NCBI RefSeq assembly: GCF_028009165.1
Contig: NC_079242.1
Coordinates: 4,650,001-4,714,000 of the forward strand
Direction of reading: 5' to 3'
DNA: 64,000 nt
Source: Akanthomyces muscarius
Taxonomy: Eukaryota > Ascomycota > Sordariomycetes > Hypocreales > Cordycipitaceae
Of the stretch, positions 34,149 to 44,751 are shown in pieces. The position numbers and the translations under genes were made by a program. How positions within the stretch are numbered: the stretch's first letter is position 1; each line of letters starts with the position of its first letter. Under the pieces are notes generated by a model. It was not told the DNA's origin and made no database searches. It saw nothing but the letters and a program-made list of their open reading frames with translations.

Positions 34149-37100
34149 CTAAGCTGCAGGTTCTGGCGGTGGCGTTAGCATCTCACGCACGCCACCATCA
34201 ACCAGCTTCTCCGGCTCCGGCGAGGCGCTCTCTGGCGGCGAGGTCCCCTCGGGCACAAGTTCCGGCACGAGTTCCGGCACAGGCTCCGGTACAGGCCCCG
34301 GCTCAGGCTGTAGTGGTTGCTCGCGCTTCGGAACGTTGACGTACTTGTCCTTGTCTCCGTCCCGCACGTAGCACAAAAAGTACGGCTCGCCGCTCGTGCT
34401 TAGAGTACGGAGCACCTCCTCAGTGTCCTTGTTCTCCTTGACGTCGGCGTCATTGTACCACCGCCACACATTGTCCTGAAAGTCGCGGATCCAGACCCAG
34501 TAGTGGCCAGACATGAGCTGGCCACGATGGCAGATGACGGCATGCAGGCGGTAGGCAACCTCCTTCAGTTCTTCATTGTGCGCTGTTATGGTTTCCTCGC
34601 AGCGTGTCAGCTCGTCTTCCATCATCTGCTTGACTTGGCAGTACGTCTCGTAGACACCGGTGACCTTGGGAACGGACACCTCCTCTTGTTCAACGACCGG
34701 CTTCGAGGGCGAAATGAGCAAAAAGTCGTCCTCCACAGGGCCGTCAAAGTCAAAAGTTTCCACCTCTTCCGGCGCGTCGTCCTGCGTTGAAAGTTTGGCG
34801 GAAGTAAGGGGTTCGGGAGCTTTATAATGCTCAAGTGATCTCAAGTACGAGGGGTTGTCCTCGAGCTTCGCAAGATCTGTCTTGATATCGGCAATTCTTT
34901 TCGCCGTGATCCAGTCCTCCACACGTCGCTGGAAAGCCGGTGAATCATGGTCCATATCCATGAATCGATCTACATACAGGGTTTCGGGAATAATGACCGG
35001 GTTGCCATTCTTGCTACCGGTAGACTGTGTGCGCTGAATCAGCACATGCAGAATCGGCGGCAGCGTCCTGATGGTAGTGTAGCGTGATAGCTTGCTCTCT
35101 TCCAGAATCTGCTGATCAAAGTTGCGGCCGAGAGCGTCGTACAGGCTGCATGGCCCGTTCTCGGCCGGAAAAGCCGTGATTGATCTGTCGAAGCTAACCT
35201 CATGCTGGTACTTCTGCTCGTGAAACTTCTTGGTATAATTGACTGTCGTGACGAAGAATGTCTCCATCAACCTCTCAAGCTGTATTCCGGTCTTGTCGTC
35301 GACGGAACTAGGCCGAATAGCGGCTTGCAAGCGATTGATGATACTGCCCATCACCTCCTCGACGTCCTGTTGATCTGTGCCCGAAGATCGCTTCTGGCGT
35401 TCGAGTGCGCTAAGCACTTTTTGATCGATAGTTTCAGGAGCCTCCGCGTCGACCATATCGACATCGGTGGTCCTTGCATCGAGTGTGGGGATCGGCTTTT
35501 CAGCTTGGGTATCTCCGCTCGGTTTTGAGGCTGGCGCTACGCCATCTACCATGACTGCGTCATCTGCATTGCTTGTCTCTGTCGTAGATGTAATCATCTG
35601 GCCATCTGGCTCTGCAACGTTTTCAACGCGCTCGTGCGAGGGTTCCGGGCTTGCCTCGTGCTCCACCAAAGTCTTGGTGCTAGAAAGACTGGCTGTATCT
35701 AGAGGAGCAGTGCCACGATGCTCAAAGTCAACCATGTTAACGTCCCCCGAGCCATCTCCAAAGGCAGCAGCTGGTTCCGGCAAAGGCCTAGACGGGAGCG
35801 GTGGAGGCAAAGGACTACCTTGCCGATCACCTGCCTTCTCGCTATTCAACAACGTGTGAGTTGATAGCAAAACGGCGTTGGCTAAACGCTGCGAAGGTCT
35901 GGTCGCTGTCTTTTCTGATTTTTGGAGAGTATTGAACAGGGTAGCGAGTTCTTGAGCAACTTCAAAGGGTTAGTGCGTGCGGGATAACAAAGTCCTATAT
36001 ACACTTACAAGCATCTGCAACAACAGCTTCTCCTCTGTCCATCTGCATCTTGTTCCCACCAATGCGGCGTTTATCGATCGCGTCTTCAGATAAGCCGAGC
36101 TTGAGGTCGTCGTAATCAAAGACAACATCTCGCACAGGCTTGACTGTAAAGAGATATTGCAGCAGACTGTTGAGATAGCATGTGTTTCCAATATTGTCCA
36201 GACCAACCGGCAATGAAAAGTCGACGGGAGCGCCAGAGTCTGCACTACCCATACCAATACCCGACTCACTTTCGTGGGCGAGTTCCTGCGCTGCTTGTTT
36301 CAGCGAAGGTGATGCTGTATGCTCAGCGATCGAGTCAAGAGCGTCCAAGTAAAGTTTCCTCGCCTTTGGTTTCTGGCACTGTTGGAGCTTTTTACGAGTG
36401 GCCGGACCCGCGTCGGATATAATGTTTGATGAATCGTTTAGGCCAATGACGTGTTTGGCAGTCTCCAGAGACATCTTTTGATCGGCTTCCATGAGCAGAT
36501 TTGCCTGATAGTGATCATCCTGAGACTCCGACGCAATCATCATCAGCACGCCCCTGGCTGTGCTGGCATCGGCTGGGTCATCGACTAGCTTCTTCCTGAA
36601 CGCGCGGATGATAGCCTCGGCAGGGTAATTGTTCGGCGGGGTGAGCTCAAAATACGCCAATGACTGCAAAACGGTGCCGCCGTCATCGGCCACAGCTTGC
36701 TGGCGTGGTTGACTCTCGTACACCGATGATTGTGTGACGGCATACTCGATAAGAAGGTCGTCTTGAGCGTCATTGGCGACGTTCAGAAGAGCGTCAATAA
36801 GCTCTTTCCGAGAGGAAGGTAGAAGATCCCACTGTCGCTTGTACGCGTTGACCACAATTTCTCTACCCTGTGAGGGTAAAACACCCAGAAGCTTGTATCG
36901 GTCCGTGCCAACCAGGGCATTCGACTCAACGTCCTTGACCTCGGCGCACTGGAGTACTCCATGCAACATTGGAGTGCAGAAAGTAGGCTTTTCGGCAGCT
37001 TGCCCAGCCTTGTGTATCAGACACTGTACCTCTGCCCGAACGTCCTCAAGGTATGCTCGATAAGTATTTATTTCGGTGGTGCCTAACGGCCCGGCTGAGG

Positions 37101-38068
37101 GTGCGGCAGGGCGTGGTGTAAAGGATCCTTCGTCGACGCCGTTGTTGTCTTCTATCTTTTCTTGGAACTCGAGTTCCCTAAAGATAGAGAAGCACCGCGG
37201 TCCGAATAGAACAGCGAAGCGCTTGTTACGTTTTGATATGCTTCGTACTGTCTCGGCGGTCGACTCCAACTGGTTCTTGAGATACGTATTGAGATTCAGA
37301 GGCGTTTGGTAGGCCCATTCGTCTGTGGCTCCTTCGTATCTACCTGGATCCTGCTCTCTGGCAACGTCGAGTTCGTGTCTGATTGCCTCGTGGTCGAGAA
37401 GCAGTTTCACCCACCAGCTGGGCATTCTGGGCTGGCTAATCTCCAACGTGATTTGGAGTGTGCAGGGGGCAGCGGTGCAGACAAAGTTCTCTCTCGCCAG
37501 GAGGGGGTTGTATTTGCTGTAATCGCTGGCCATGTTTCCTGGAGACGCAGAGCCCGCCCATGCAAGATGGTGCCATGGAAACATGTTGTCTTGCAGCGGC
37601 CAGGCTGCTTGCGAATGGTGGCAAAGTCCGCTCGTGTGGTCCTCTTCCCAAGCCATCTTGAAGACAAAATGAAAGTGGCAGTCCAGGCATATTGAAGAAA
37701 CTATCTGAGCCGAACTTGTTGAGTAGCTTTGATTGCCGTTGATGACCAGCTTATGAGGATGATCCCACGTGTAGGGGCTATCGAATTCAGCGCTTTGGGC
37801 TCGGGCTCGGTCGAAGAGGTCACAGACGGTGAAGCGATTGTTGATGAGCTCGTAGATCCAGCGACTAGGATGGCACCCTATAGAAGAATTAGAGCTTGAC
37901 TCGAGTTCAAGGTTAGCAGTACCTACCCGCCACCTCGTCCCTGGAAGCAAAGAATCTGGCCTTCATGGGAGTAGTATTGTGCTGCACAAAGTCAGTGCCA
38001 GAGGTGCCTGGCAGCGCCGCAAAGTAGGTGCCTGCATTCTCCTCCCCCGTTAAATCGAAATGGGCCAT
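34149..38068 (-). CDS. UBP2: Ubiquitin-specific protease, Ubp2 type
   Basis: Three exons on the minus strand, 38068-37927, 37877-36009 and 35959-34149 (both introns 49 bp, donors GTAGGT and GTAAGT), join in frame to about 1273 residues. The long N-terminal part has a Cys/His cluster (CLDCHFHF near residue 100, then GLCHHSQ) and helical repeats. The USP catalytic domain begins at LPVGLDNIGNTCYLNSLLQYL with the nucleophile Cys614. It is interrupted by a disordered insert (about 690-830) and a helical insert, and ends with the His box GQLMSGHYWVWIRDFQDNVWRWYNDADV (His about 1156). In yeast Ubp2 removes K63-linked ubiquitin and opposes the Rsp5 ligase in membrane-protein sorting. The 47-codon first exon begins at an ATG in good context (CATCATGGCC) and restores GCHPSRWIYELINNRF after splicing. 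Confidence 0.92.
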
Positions 38069-40149
38069 GATGGCGGCTATATTTTATCGCGGCCGTAGCA
38101 ATGTGCGGGTGGTAGTTGGGGAGATGGTTTCGGTCGCAGCGTTTGTCGTCGATCAGCTAATGTATGGGGTATCAGGTATTATGAGTCCTGCGAGTGCGAG
38201 CCAGCCACACTGCAGTCTGTATTGTAGCGTTAATCTCAAGATGATGAGCTGACGTAGCTAAGAGGTTGGAAAGGAGCGAAATGCGGGTGTAGCGAGTATG
38301 CGGAATCGATCGTTCTGGCGCTTTGTCTGTCGCTATGCTGTGGGGGCAGAACGGGACGAAACAGAAGATGGACGAGGGCGCGGCATTCGTTGGGGATGTT
38401 GAGCAGCTTGCGTACGCCGCTTGGGACGGAGCCGAGTTTGGAACGTGGTGATGTGATGCAGGTGTGCTGACGCAGCCCTGTTGTGGAAGCTTGGAATAGA
38501 ATGTGGAAGATGCGAGGCGTAAGCTTTAACTTTGGTTGAACGTAGCCGCCCGAACGGCTGGCCTGGCGGTCGCATGCGTGGCGTGCGTGGCGTGTGGCGC
38601 TGCGCCCGCCACCCGTCTCGCCCTACAGGGCAGGACGATGACGAACAAAGAAAAATCCGTCTCTGACCTGGAATTCAAAGATTTCAAGCGCAATAGTTTA
38701 ATCCCCTATATATTTAACAATCTCGTTCACTTTTTTATTTTCTTCGCTGCGCGGACGGGTGCAGCAGCTGCGTCACTACGCTCGACGTGACATATGTGGT
38801 CGATGCATCGAGCGTCTGCCTAGCATCAAGTAAAATGCAGCCAAATAATCCCACTAAATCGCTTGCAGCCTGATTTTGCTAGAGCGAGACCCTTAGACTG
38901 CTTCGTGTCGCTCTATTACAGGAACAAAGTAGACAGTCTGCGCCAGCCTTGGCCGTGCCCGCTTCCACTTCTACCACACACTTACGTATACACCTGGCCA
39001 GTTCGGCCGTTCCACGTCACGGATTACATGGGCATTTCTCATCGCTCATGTCACATGTGCCGTCGTGGGTTATTACAATTGCAGGACCGAACGATAGCCT
39101 CTGAGTATGCCCCGGGCAGATGACAACAAAAAATGGCCAGTACTAAAGCCACTTAGAAGAAAACAGGAACAGGTAAGATAGATGAGAGCAATAATTATTA
39201 AAGTAGAAAGCATGAAAAAGATAAAAATCCTTTACGGAAAACTCGTACTTGAGCCATTTCGCAATTTACCTGCCTAAATTTAGACTTACAACAGTTCAAC
39301 CCTGGTGGCATCGTTTCGTCACTTACATGGGCGCCTCGGGAAATGCGACTCAGCCTGTCCTAACCTTTAGTCACCAAATTCCCGGAGCTCCAATCGACCA
39401 TGCTTGTCGGGTACAAAAATGATCTAGATAACTCCTCAGATAAGGCAGGCTCTATGTGCAGGACTTAGCTCGAAGAGCTATAAACAAGATCTCGTGGGCT
39501 CCTGGCTAAATGCAGAACAGCGCGCCTGCGCCCGAATGACAGGTACAGGGTAGCGCGCATGACTTGGTCAAGCTGTGGCATCGTTATAGATGTATTTAAT
39601 CTAATGATCTTACAACAAAGAGGAAGAATTAACGAGTGAGAGGAGGAGATTCCCCGGATCTCCTCAATAATATCTTTTTTCCTGCGCACTAGTCATCGCT
39701 GGTGGTTGTATGGGCAACCGTTGAGCGTGTGTATCGCCACTAGGGTCGCGATCAATTCTATCGTGACGGCTACAACATTAAGAAGATCCACATTCATAGA
39801 ATCTAAACAATCCACCTTAATAATATCTTAGTTAAATAACTTCTTACTATAATCCTATAAAAAAACATTTCTATTTATAGATATAAGCTAAATAAGATAA
39901 GACTTTATTTGCCTTTTATTAAGTAGTTAGAGCTTACTATTAAGTAAGTAGAAGTTAAGACTCTACCTTTACCTCCTAATCTTCTAACTTATTAATAGAC
40001 TAAAGGGTACTATCTAAGGACTACCTAACTAGCACCCTATTATAAGTAAGTGAATTTTAGACATATAATAGATAGCACTTTAAATAGCTATTATAAAGGC
40101 ATTTACATGTCAGATCTGAAAGGGAAACATCTCTTTCACCATCGACAGC
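38069..40149. other. Gap with an AT-rich patch at about 39730-40130
   Basis: No supported gene. The first kilobase is normal promoter-like sequence for the deubiquitinase. From about 39730 the sequence becomes rich in TA and AA/TT steps (TTATTAAGTAGTTAGAGC, TTATAATAG), resembling RIP-degraded repeat DNA and stopping abruptly near the ankyrin gene at 40150. This is where the core arm changes to accessory sequence. Confidence 0.5.
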
Positions 40150-41886
40150 CTAGAACCCGGCGCCAGTTTCCAATAGTAGCGTAACTATACGATCAGCAAG
40201 CTCCGGTTTCTGCTTTAAGAACGGCGATTCAACAGCCAGTCTGGTCGGTGTCAAGCCATCCCCGTCCATGTATGAAGCATCGACACCATGGGTTAGAAGA
40301 GCCCTGAGGACTCCTAGAGCACCGCGCTCAGCGGCCCAGGACAGAACCGGCATTTTCGGGCTGGCCACCATTTGAAACTTTTCTGGATTCACCATTGCCT
40401 CTCCCAAGCGCCATCCCCAAGGCATACCGCTACTTGGCCCGGCGGCAAATACTCGGCGTAGTAGAACAGCCTCTGCGTGTGGATTGGCGCCGTGTGATAG
40501 CAGCTCCTTGGTGAAGGCGCTCGCTCTATCGCAAAAATCGTAATGGCAGTACAATGCAAGGCAATGCAGAGCTGTCCATCCCTCGTCGGTTTGAATAGTG
40601 GCGTCCGCTCCCAAGGACAACAGACAACGAGCCGCCTGTATCGCGGTGTCTGGTGGCTTTGTCACGAGAGAAGTTCGCAGACTACCGCCATCAACTAGGA
40701 CTAGAGCGCACATCAAAGGCGTCCACCCATTCACATTTCTGGCATTCACGTCGAGTCCTTGAGAGATTAAAAAGGATATTGTCTCGAAGCAGCCACCCGC
40801 CGCAGCAAAATGCAGTAATGTTTCCTCGCGGTGGGTTTTGGCAAATAGCAGTGCCTGTTGCTCTTCTGTATTTCCGCAGGCAGACAAATAGAGCCGAAGG
40901 AGACGCAGGTCTACTCCAAAAGCAGCCGTGTGTAGAGGTGTCTCTCCGTCCTCATCTGACTGGGATACAGAGGCGTGATGGTGTATCAAAAGACGTATTG
41001 CGGTTTCGTTAACGACGGGGCGGTCAATCTGGCCTTGTGCGACGGCGCCAGCGACCATGTGCAGTGCCGAACGCCCCATCTCGCTACAGGTGTTGGGGTC
41101 GGCGCCTTTCTCGAGAAGGACCCTGAGTGCACCCGTTAGATTTGCGTCCTCGGCGGCGTAGCATAATAGAGGCATGCCATCGCATGTAGAATTGGGCGCC
41201 GCTCCTGCGTCGATCAGCGATGCGATCAAAGACTGCTGGTTTGAGTATTCGAAGCCTTCACATCTGCTTCTAAACTCGTCAGGCAGTTCAGTCTTTTTCT
41301 TGACCGCATAGCTTAGAGCTTCGTCGAGTTTGTCCTTGCCAAAGTCTACTGTATTTATAAGTAGATATGCCACTTCAAAGTGCCAGCGGCGAGCAGCCCA
41401 GAGAAGTGCAGTGTACTTCAGTTGTAGCGGCCACCCATGCCAGCAAGACAACAAGTCACATACAATAGCCGCACGCCCGTACATAGCGGCTACAATGAGG
41501 CTTTGCCGGCCCGGTGTGATATTTCGCAGCTGGTCTTCTGGCGTCGCAGCTGCCCAAAGCCGCGCGACTGCGTCTCGATGCCCCTCCCGCGCGGCACAGC
41601 CAATTGCCGTTAGACTCGAGTCGCCACTGCTCAAAAGAAAGAGGTCCGCGCCGGCAGCGAGCAGAAGCTCTATTGCGTCTAGATCCCCCAAGGTGGCAGC
41701 GTAGTGAAGCGGAGCGCCGAAACCGGGATGTATATAGCTGATGCGGGCGTGGTTCGAATGTAGGAGCGCTCGCAGTTCTGGGATGTTGCCATCACGAATG
41801 CAGGCGTGCAGCAGCTCCTCATAAGTATTAAAATCTGCGCGAAATCGGCGTTTCAAGTGGCGGTACATGGCCGCTCGCTCAATCAT
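40150..41886 (-). CDS. Ankyrin-repeat protein
   Basis: Single exon, 578 residues from the ATG at 41886; the frame is open to 41946 but only with a GTG. About twelve ankyrin repeats run from residue 25 to the end, seen as GAPLHYAATLGDLDAIELLLAAGAD, YAAEDANLTGALRVLLEKGADPN, GETPLHTAAFGVDLRLLRLYLSACG, GWTALHCLALYCHYDFC and GALGVLRALLTHGVDASYMDGDGLTPTRLA. The first 25 residues (MYRHLKRRFRADFNTYEELLHACIRDG) look like the end of an F-box/ankyrin protein whose F-box is missing. The start may therefore be truncated, or an upstream exon was lost in the broken DNA at 41950-42250. Such proteins usually mediate protein binding; no partner is evident. Confidence 0.8.
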   Translation of the reverse strand: MIERAAMYRHLKRRFRADFNTYEELLHACIRDGNIPELRALLHSNHARISYIHPGFGAPLHYAATLGDLDAIELLLAAGADLFLLSSGDSSLTAIGCAAREGHRDAVARLWAAATPEDQLRNITPGRQSLIVAAMYGRAAIVCDLLSCWHGWPLQLKYTALLWAARRWHFEVAYLLINTVDFGKDKLDEALSYAVKKKTELPDEFRSRCEGFEYSNQQSLIASLIDAGAAPNSTCDGMPLLCYAAEDANLTGALRVLLEKGADPNTCSEMGRSALHMVAGAVAQGQIDRPVVNETAIRLLIHHHASVSQSDEDGETPLHTAAFGVDLRLLRLYLSACGNTEEQQALLFAKTHREETLLHFAAAGGCFETISFLISQGLDVNARNVNGWTPLMCALVLVDGGSLRTSLVTKPPDTAIQAARCLLSLGADATIQTDEGWTALHCLALYCHYDFCDRASAFTKELLSHGANPHAEAVLLRRVFAAGPSSGMPWGWRLGEAMVNPEKFQMVASPKMPVLSWAAERGALGVLRALLTHGVDASYMDGDGLTPTRLAVESPFLKQKPELADRIVTLLLETGAGF

Positions 41887-41970
41887 GCACCAAACATTAC
41901 AGCGGGAAAACAGCGAGGTGGTGTCGGGCCAGGCTGTAGCTGTCACGCACAGGTACAGGCTCGTACTGCG

Positions 41971-42228
41971 CTAGGGCCACCATCCACAAAAGGTGTTATA
42001 CTCGATGAACTGGGCAGGTGTGATGCCGCACTTGGTGGTTAGCGCACCGCACGAGTCGCCCAACACGACGCGAATGGTCCTACATTCTCCTCTGGATTGC
42101 AGCTGGGGCGTGTGACAGTTCTTCATGCCGACAACAACCAGGAAAAAGTGATTAAGAGTCGCCCGGTTCCAATTGGTAGAAAGGAACCTCTTCATGCAGA
42201 GGTCTTTGCGGCTTTCGGGGTTTGCAAC
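41971..42228 (-). pseudogene. Remnant of a LysM-containing chitinase / killer-toxin-like protein
   Basis: A minus-strand frame of about 85 codons contains a LysM-type segment: GECRTIRVVLGDSCGALTTKCGITPAQFIEYN. It is preceded by CMKRFLSTNWNRATLNHFFLVVVGMKNCHTPQLQ. I associate this pairing with the N-terminal half of fungal subgroup-C (LysM plus chitin-binding) chitinases, which resemble the alpha/beta chitinase subunit of yeast killer toxins. Here there is no start with a signal peptide and no GH18 domain, and the frame ends 85 bases before the ankyrin ATG. It is read as a decayed fragment. Confidence 0.6.
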
Positions 42229-42546
42229 TTTAAAATTTGACTTTTGAATTGTTAAAATTGAGATTGTAATTTTCTCATATTATAATAGGAAAAGTTGATA
42301 GCTAGTTATTTAGGACGAATTTGTAGAAGGCTCCTGCTTAAGATGGCTTACTAAAGGCGGTGTTTATGGAAGTCTGGTCAATATTTAACCTGACGGTCTT
42401 AGAAGTGTTCTGGCGTTAGTTAACGGAGGAGCTCCAGACGAATAGACACAGATCAAAATGATTTAATTGGAGAGGCTAGGAAGAGGGAACTATGCGGTTG
42501 CGAAAGTGAGCACTAATAAAAGAAAAGCTACCAAGATGTATTCACC

Positions 42547-42812
42547 CTAGTCAAGCTGTCTGGCAATCTCTGTCTGCTCGAACCGAATAAGACTTGCTAA
42601 TTTCTGCTTGGCATTGTCATCGGCATTGTCATTCTGGCTCGCCCAGTATTCGTCCTCGGACATATGGGCCTTCGCGGCGATGCGCTCCTGGATGTATTCT
42701 TACCAGGCCACGGAATCCAGGATCACAGCTCGATGAATCTTTTGACCAAGTCTAGCGCCAGTCGGGACTCGGACTTTGGTTCCTTCCTTGGTCTCGAAAT
42801 GAGTTGCGTGCG
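42547..42812 (-). pseudogene. Broken C-terminal coding of the nuclease gene
   Basis: Directly past the stop of the nuclease frame (42813), another minus-strand frame stays open with protein-like sequence (ITHATHFETKEGTKVRVPTG), runs to an in-frame TAA just after the VAWQ-like site, and continues in the same frame (AAKAHMSEDEYWASQND) to a final TAG at 42547. The TAA fits a C-to-T change of a Gln codon, as RIP produces. The layout suggests that the nuclease once extended about 90 residues further but now carries a frameshift near 42830 and a nonsense change near 42693. Confidence 0.5.
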
Positions 42813-43433
42813 TTATCTGCGACACGTTACTGGCAGCCTCAACAGAACACCGTCATCAAGGCCAAGGCCGTTGCGGCGGCCGTTGAACTGCCCCCCCTTT
42901 GTCCATTCGTTCCCATCGTTCTCGCAGGTCTCTTGGGCGCAGTACTTAATGCCGCCCGGGTTCTCGTATCCGGTATTGAAGCTGCACGGGTTCTTGTCCT
43001 TGCAGTAGCCCGAGTTATAGAAGGCTTTGATGAGCGCGCCCTGGGCTTGGTTCTGGTCCTTGGGCACGCACCTGTTGATACGCGTCCCGCCGTCCACATC
43101 TGCGACTGACTTGAAGGGAAACTCGTCGCACTCGAAGTTGTCGCCATAGGGAGGCGTGGAGCAGCGACCGGGGCGGGGTCGGCAGCCAGAGGCCTGCTCG
43201 CGGCGTCTTTGGATGGGCTTGTCGGGCTTGTCGAAGGTCAGGCTCTGGCCGTTGCCGGCGCAGAATGAACCAAAACACATGTTCATGCAAAGATCTGGGT
43301 ACTGGTCACAAACAAACATCATGATATCGTCTGTGTCATCGCGCGTATCGAGAACAGACGTGCTGCTGGGGGCCGCCACTGCGTTCATCACGGACCCGGC
43401 TGCTAGCACAAAGGCGACAATGCGGCGAAACAT
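42813..43433 (-). CDS. Secreted NucA/NucB-type deoxyribonuclease domain protein
   Basis: Single exon, 206 residues from the ATG at 43433, chosen because it begins a clear signal peptide (MFRRIVAFVLAAGSVMNAVAA). The frame is open 25 codons further upstream only through a TATA-box region. The mature part is Cys-rich (DQYPDLCMNMCFGSFC, KDKNPCSFN). It contains the NucA/NucB core CDEFPFKSVADVDGGTRINRCVP followed by NQAQGALIKAFYNS; Asp/Glu and His/Asn/Gln positions of this core are those of bacterial extracellular DNases. The family degrades DNA outside the cell. The C-terminus LRLPVTCRR appears to be a frameshifted end; see the neighbouring broken segment. It sits between LysM-type remnants and a small DUF6924-like gene, suggesting competition or killer biology, but this is inference. 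Confidence 0.75.
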   Translation of the reverse strand: MFRRIVAFVLAAGSVMNAVAAPSSTSVLDTRDDTDDIMMFVCDQYPDLCMNMCFGSFCAGNGQSLTFDKPDKPIQRRREQASGCRPRPGRCSTPPYGDNFECDEFPFKSVADVDGGTRINRCVPKDQNQAQGALIKAFYNSGYCKDKNPCSFNTGYENPGGIKYCAQETCENDGNEWTKGGQFNGRRNGLGLDDGVLLRLPVTCRR

Positions 43434-43518
43434 GCTGTATATTCGAGGACTTGAGGAATGTGACAATATCGGAATTGTTTGATAGGTAGCAATCACAATT
43501 TGGTTCATATGCTTTGGT

Positions 43519-43527
43519 CTTTATATA
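43519..43527 (-). promoter_or_regulatory. TATA box of the nuclease gene
   Basis: On the minus strand the sequence reads TATATAAAG, about 86 bases upstream of the ATG at 43433. This spacing matches other fungal secreted-protein promoters and supports the chosen start. Confidence 0.5.
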
Positions 43528-43625
43528 CTATTTAATGGGGAACCGTAGGCTCTCTGCCTCTTACATGAGTTGATGGCCTCTGCTGATTGTTTCGGGCACA
43601 CTTTGGGAATAAATTTTGAAACCAG

Positions 43626-43735
43626 GCTGGCGAGAGGCTGATGAGAGTTGGAGTAAGGCTTGGCACAGCCTGGTTCTCATCTGGCAAGAGCCTGATGAGA
43701 GTTGAAGTAAGACTTGGCCCAACCTGGTTCTCATC
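43626..43735. repeat. Two-copy tandem repeat, each copy an imperfect hairpin
   Basis: Two copies with a period of about 54 bp share GATGAGAGTTG.AGTAAG.CTTGGC. and CCTGGTTCTCATC. Each copy begins with GATGAGA and ends with TCTCATC, so the arms are inverted complements around a 25-30 base loop. The element lies in the divergent promoter of the nuclease and the DUF6924-like gene. Confidence 0.65.
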
Positions 43736-44232
43736 AACAGTCTGCGGCATTGCTGCGCGGAAACAGTGATCTACCGCACTTCCTTCCAGAACAGTGCATA
43801 ATATCACAATTCGTGCATCCGCTTGGACGCGATACTAGTAATAAGGCTCCGCGAAAGCACTTTACCACTGGCGAGTGAATACAGTGAAGTTACTTTGATT
43901 TTGGTGAACTAATGCCTGTGTACCAGCATCTCATCCGTATTGCTCGTCATCGTTACTCCATCGTCTCGGTGGAGTCAACCATCAACGCGTAATTTTCTCA
44001 ACGACAATGTAAGACATTGGTGTCTATCCTAGTCAGTGACCACCGCGGAGCTAACCACTACGTAGCCTTATCACATCCGAGATCCGAGGGAATAATGCTG
44101 CACCCAGAAGTGATGTCATAGACTACGGCGTTCAGCTTTTACATAATCAACGGTATAACTGGCAGTCGCCATGTCGGTTACTGAACGCTATTTTTCATTC
44201 ACCGTCAAGCGCCAACCAGTAACCTAGCAGCC

Positions 44233-44751
44233 ATGACAGCAAATGAGAACCAAGGCGACAAATTCCATCTACCCGATCAGATTCCAGGGGGTGCCGACGG
44301 CAATGGTGACACGACCAGTGACAGTCTACCCTGGGCCATCTATTCGCTGGACAGCGCCGTCCCAGAGTCTAGTCTGCGCGCCTTGGCTGCCGAGATGGAA
44401 GGGGAGCGCTACGTCGTCACGATTCCTGACGGAGAAGACATTCACCTCTTTCACGTCGCGCCAACAGACTCGCTCTACCAGCCCAACCTCGAAGCAGCGC
44501 TGCGAACAGTTCTGAAGCAGACGCATGAAACCAAACCTGATAACGAGTATTTTCCTTACGGCTGCATTGTCGTGCATGACAAAGATTGGTCCACTCAGGG
44601 AGTTTGGCTCGTTTACATCGACTGTGATGATGATTGCCCTGTGACCGGAGTAAGGATAGGGCTCGCAGATGTTGGCTCCGCCTGCTGGAGTCTGAGAGAC
44701 GACGAAAATTGTGCGAGTGAGATTAAGAGAATGTACGAGCTTAAGAACTAG
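44233..44751 (+). CDS. Small cytosolic protein with DUF6924-like domain
   Basis: Single exon of 172 residues without signal peptide or membrane segment. It has the pattern I associate with fungal DUF6924 proteins: VPESSLRALAAEME, a LYQPNLEAALRTVLKQ helix, a YFPYGCIVVHDKDWSTQGVWLVYID strand pair, a VRIGLADVGSACWSL strand and a terminal SEIKRMYE helix. No catalytic residues are evident; the function of the domain is unknown to me. It is divergently arranged with the nuclease gene at 42813-43433 and shares its promoter region. It could therefore be a co-expressed partner or immunity factor; there is no direct evidence. Confidence 0.7.
   Translation: MTANENQGDKFHLPDQIPGGADGNGDTTSDSLPWAIYSLDSAVPESSLRALAAEMEGERYVVTIPDGEDIHLFHVAPTDSLYQPNLEAALRTVLKQTHETKPDNEYFPYGCIVVHDKDWSTQGVWLVYIDCDDDCPVTGVRIGLADVGSACWSLRDDENCASEIKRMYELKN

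Larger units (their letters stand above)
43434..44232. other. Divergent gap between nuclease and DUF6924-like gene
   Basis: It carries the nuclease TATA box and the hairpin-bearing tandem repeat listed separately. No other gene is supported. Confidence 0.5.
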
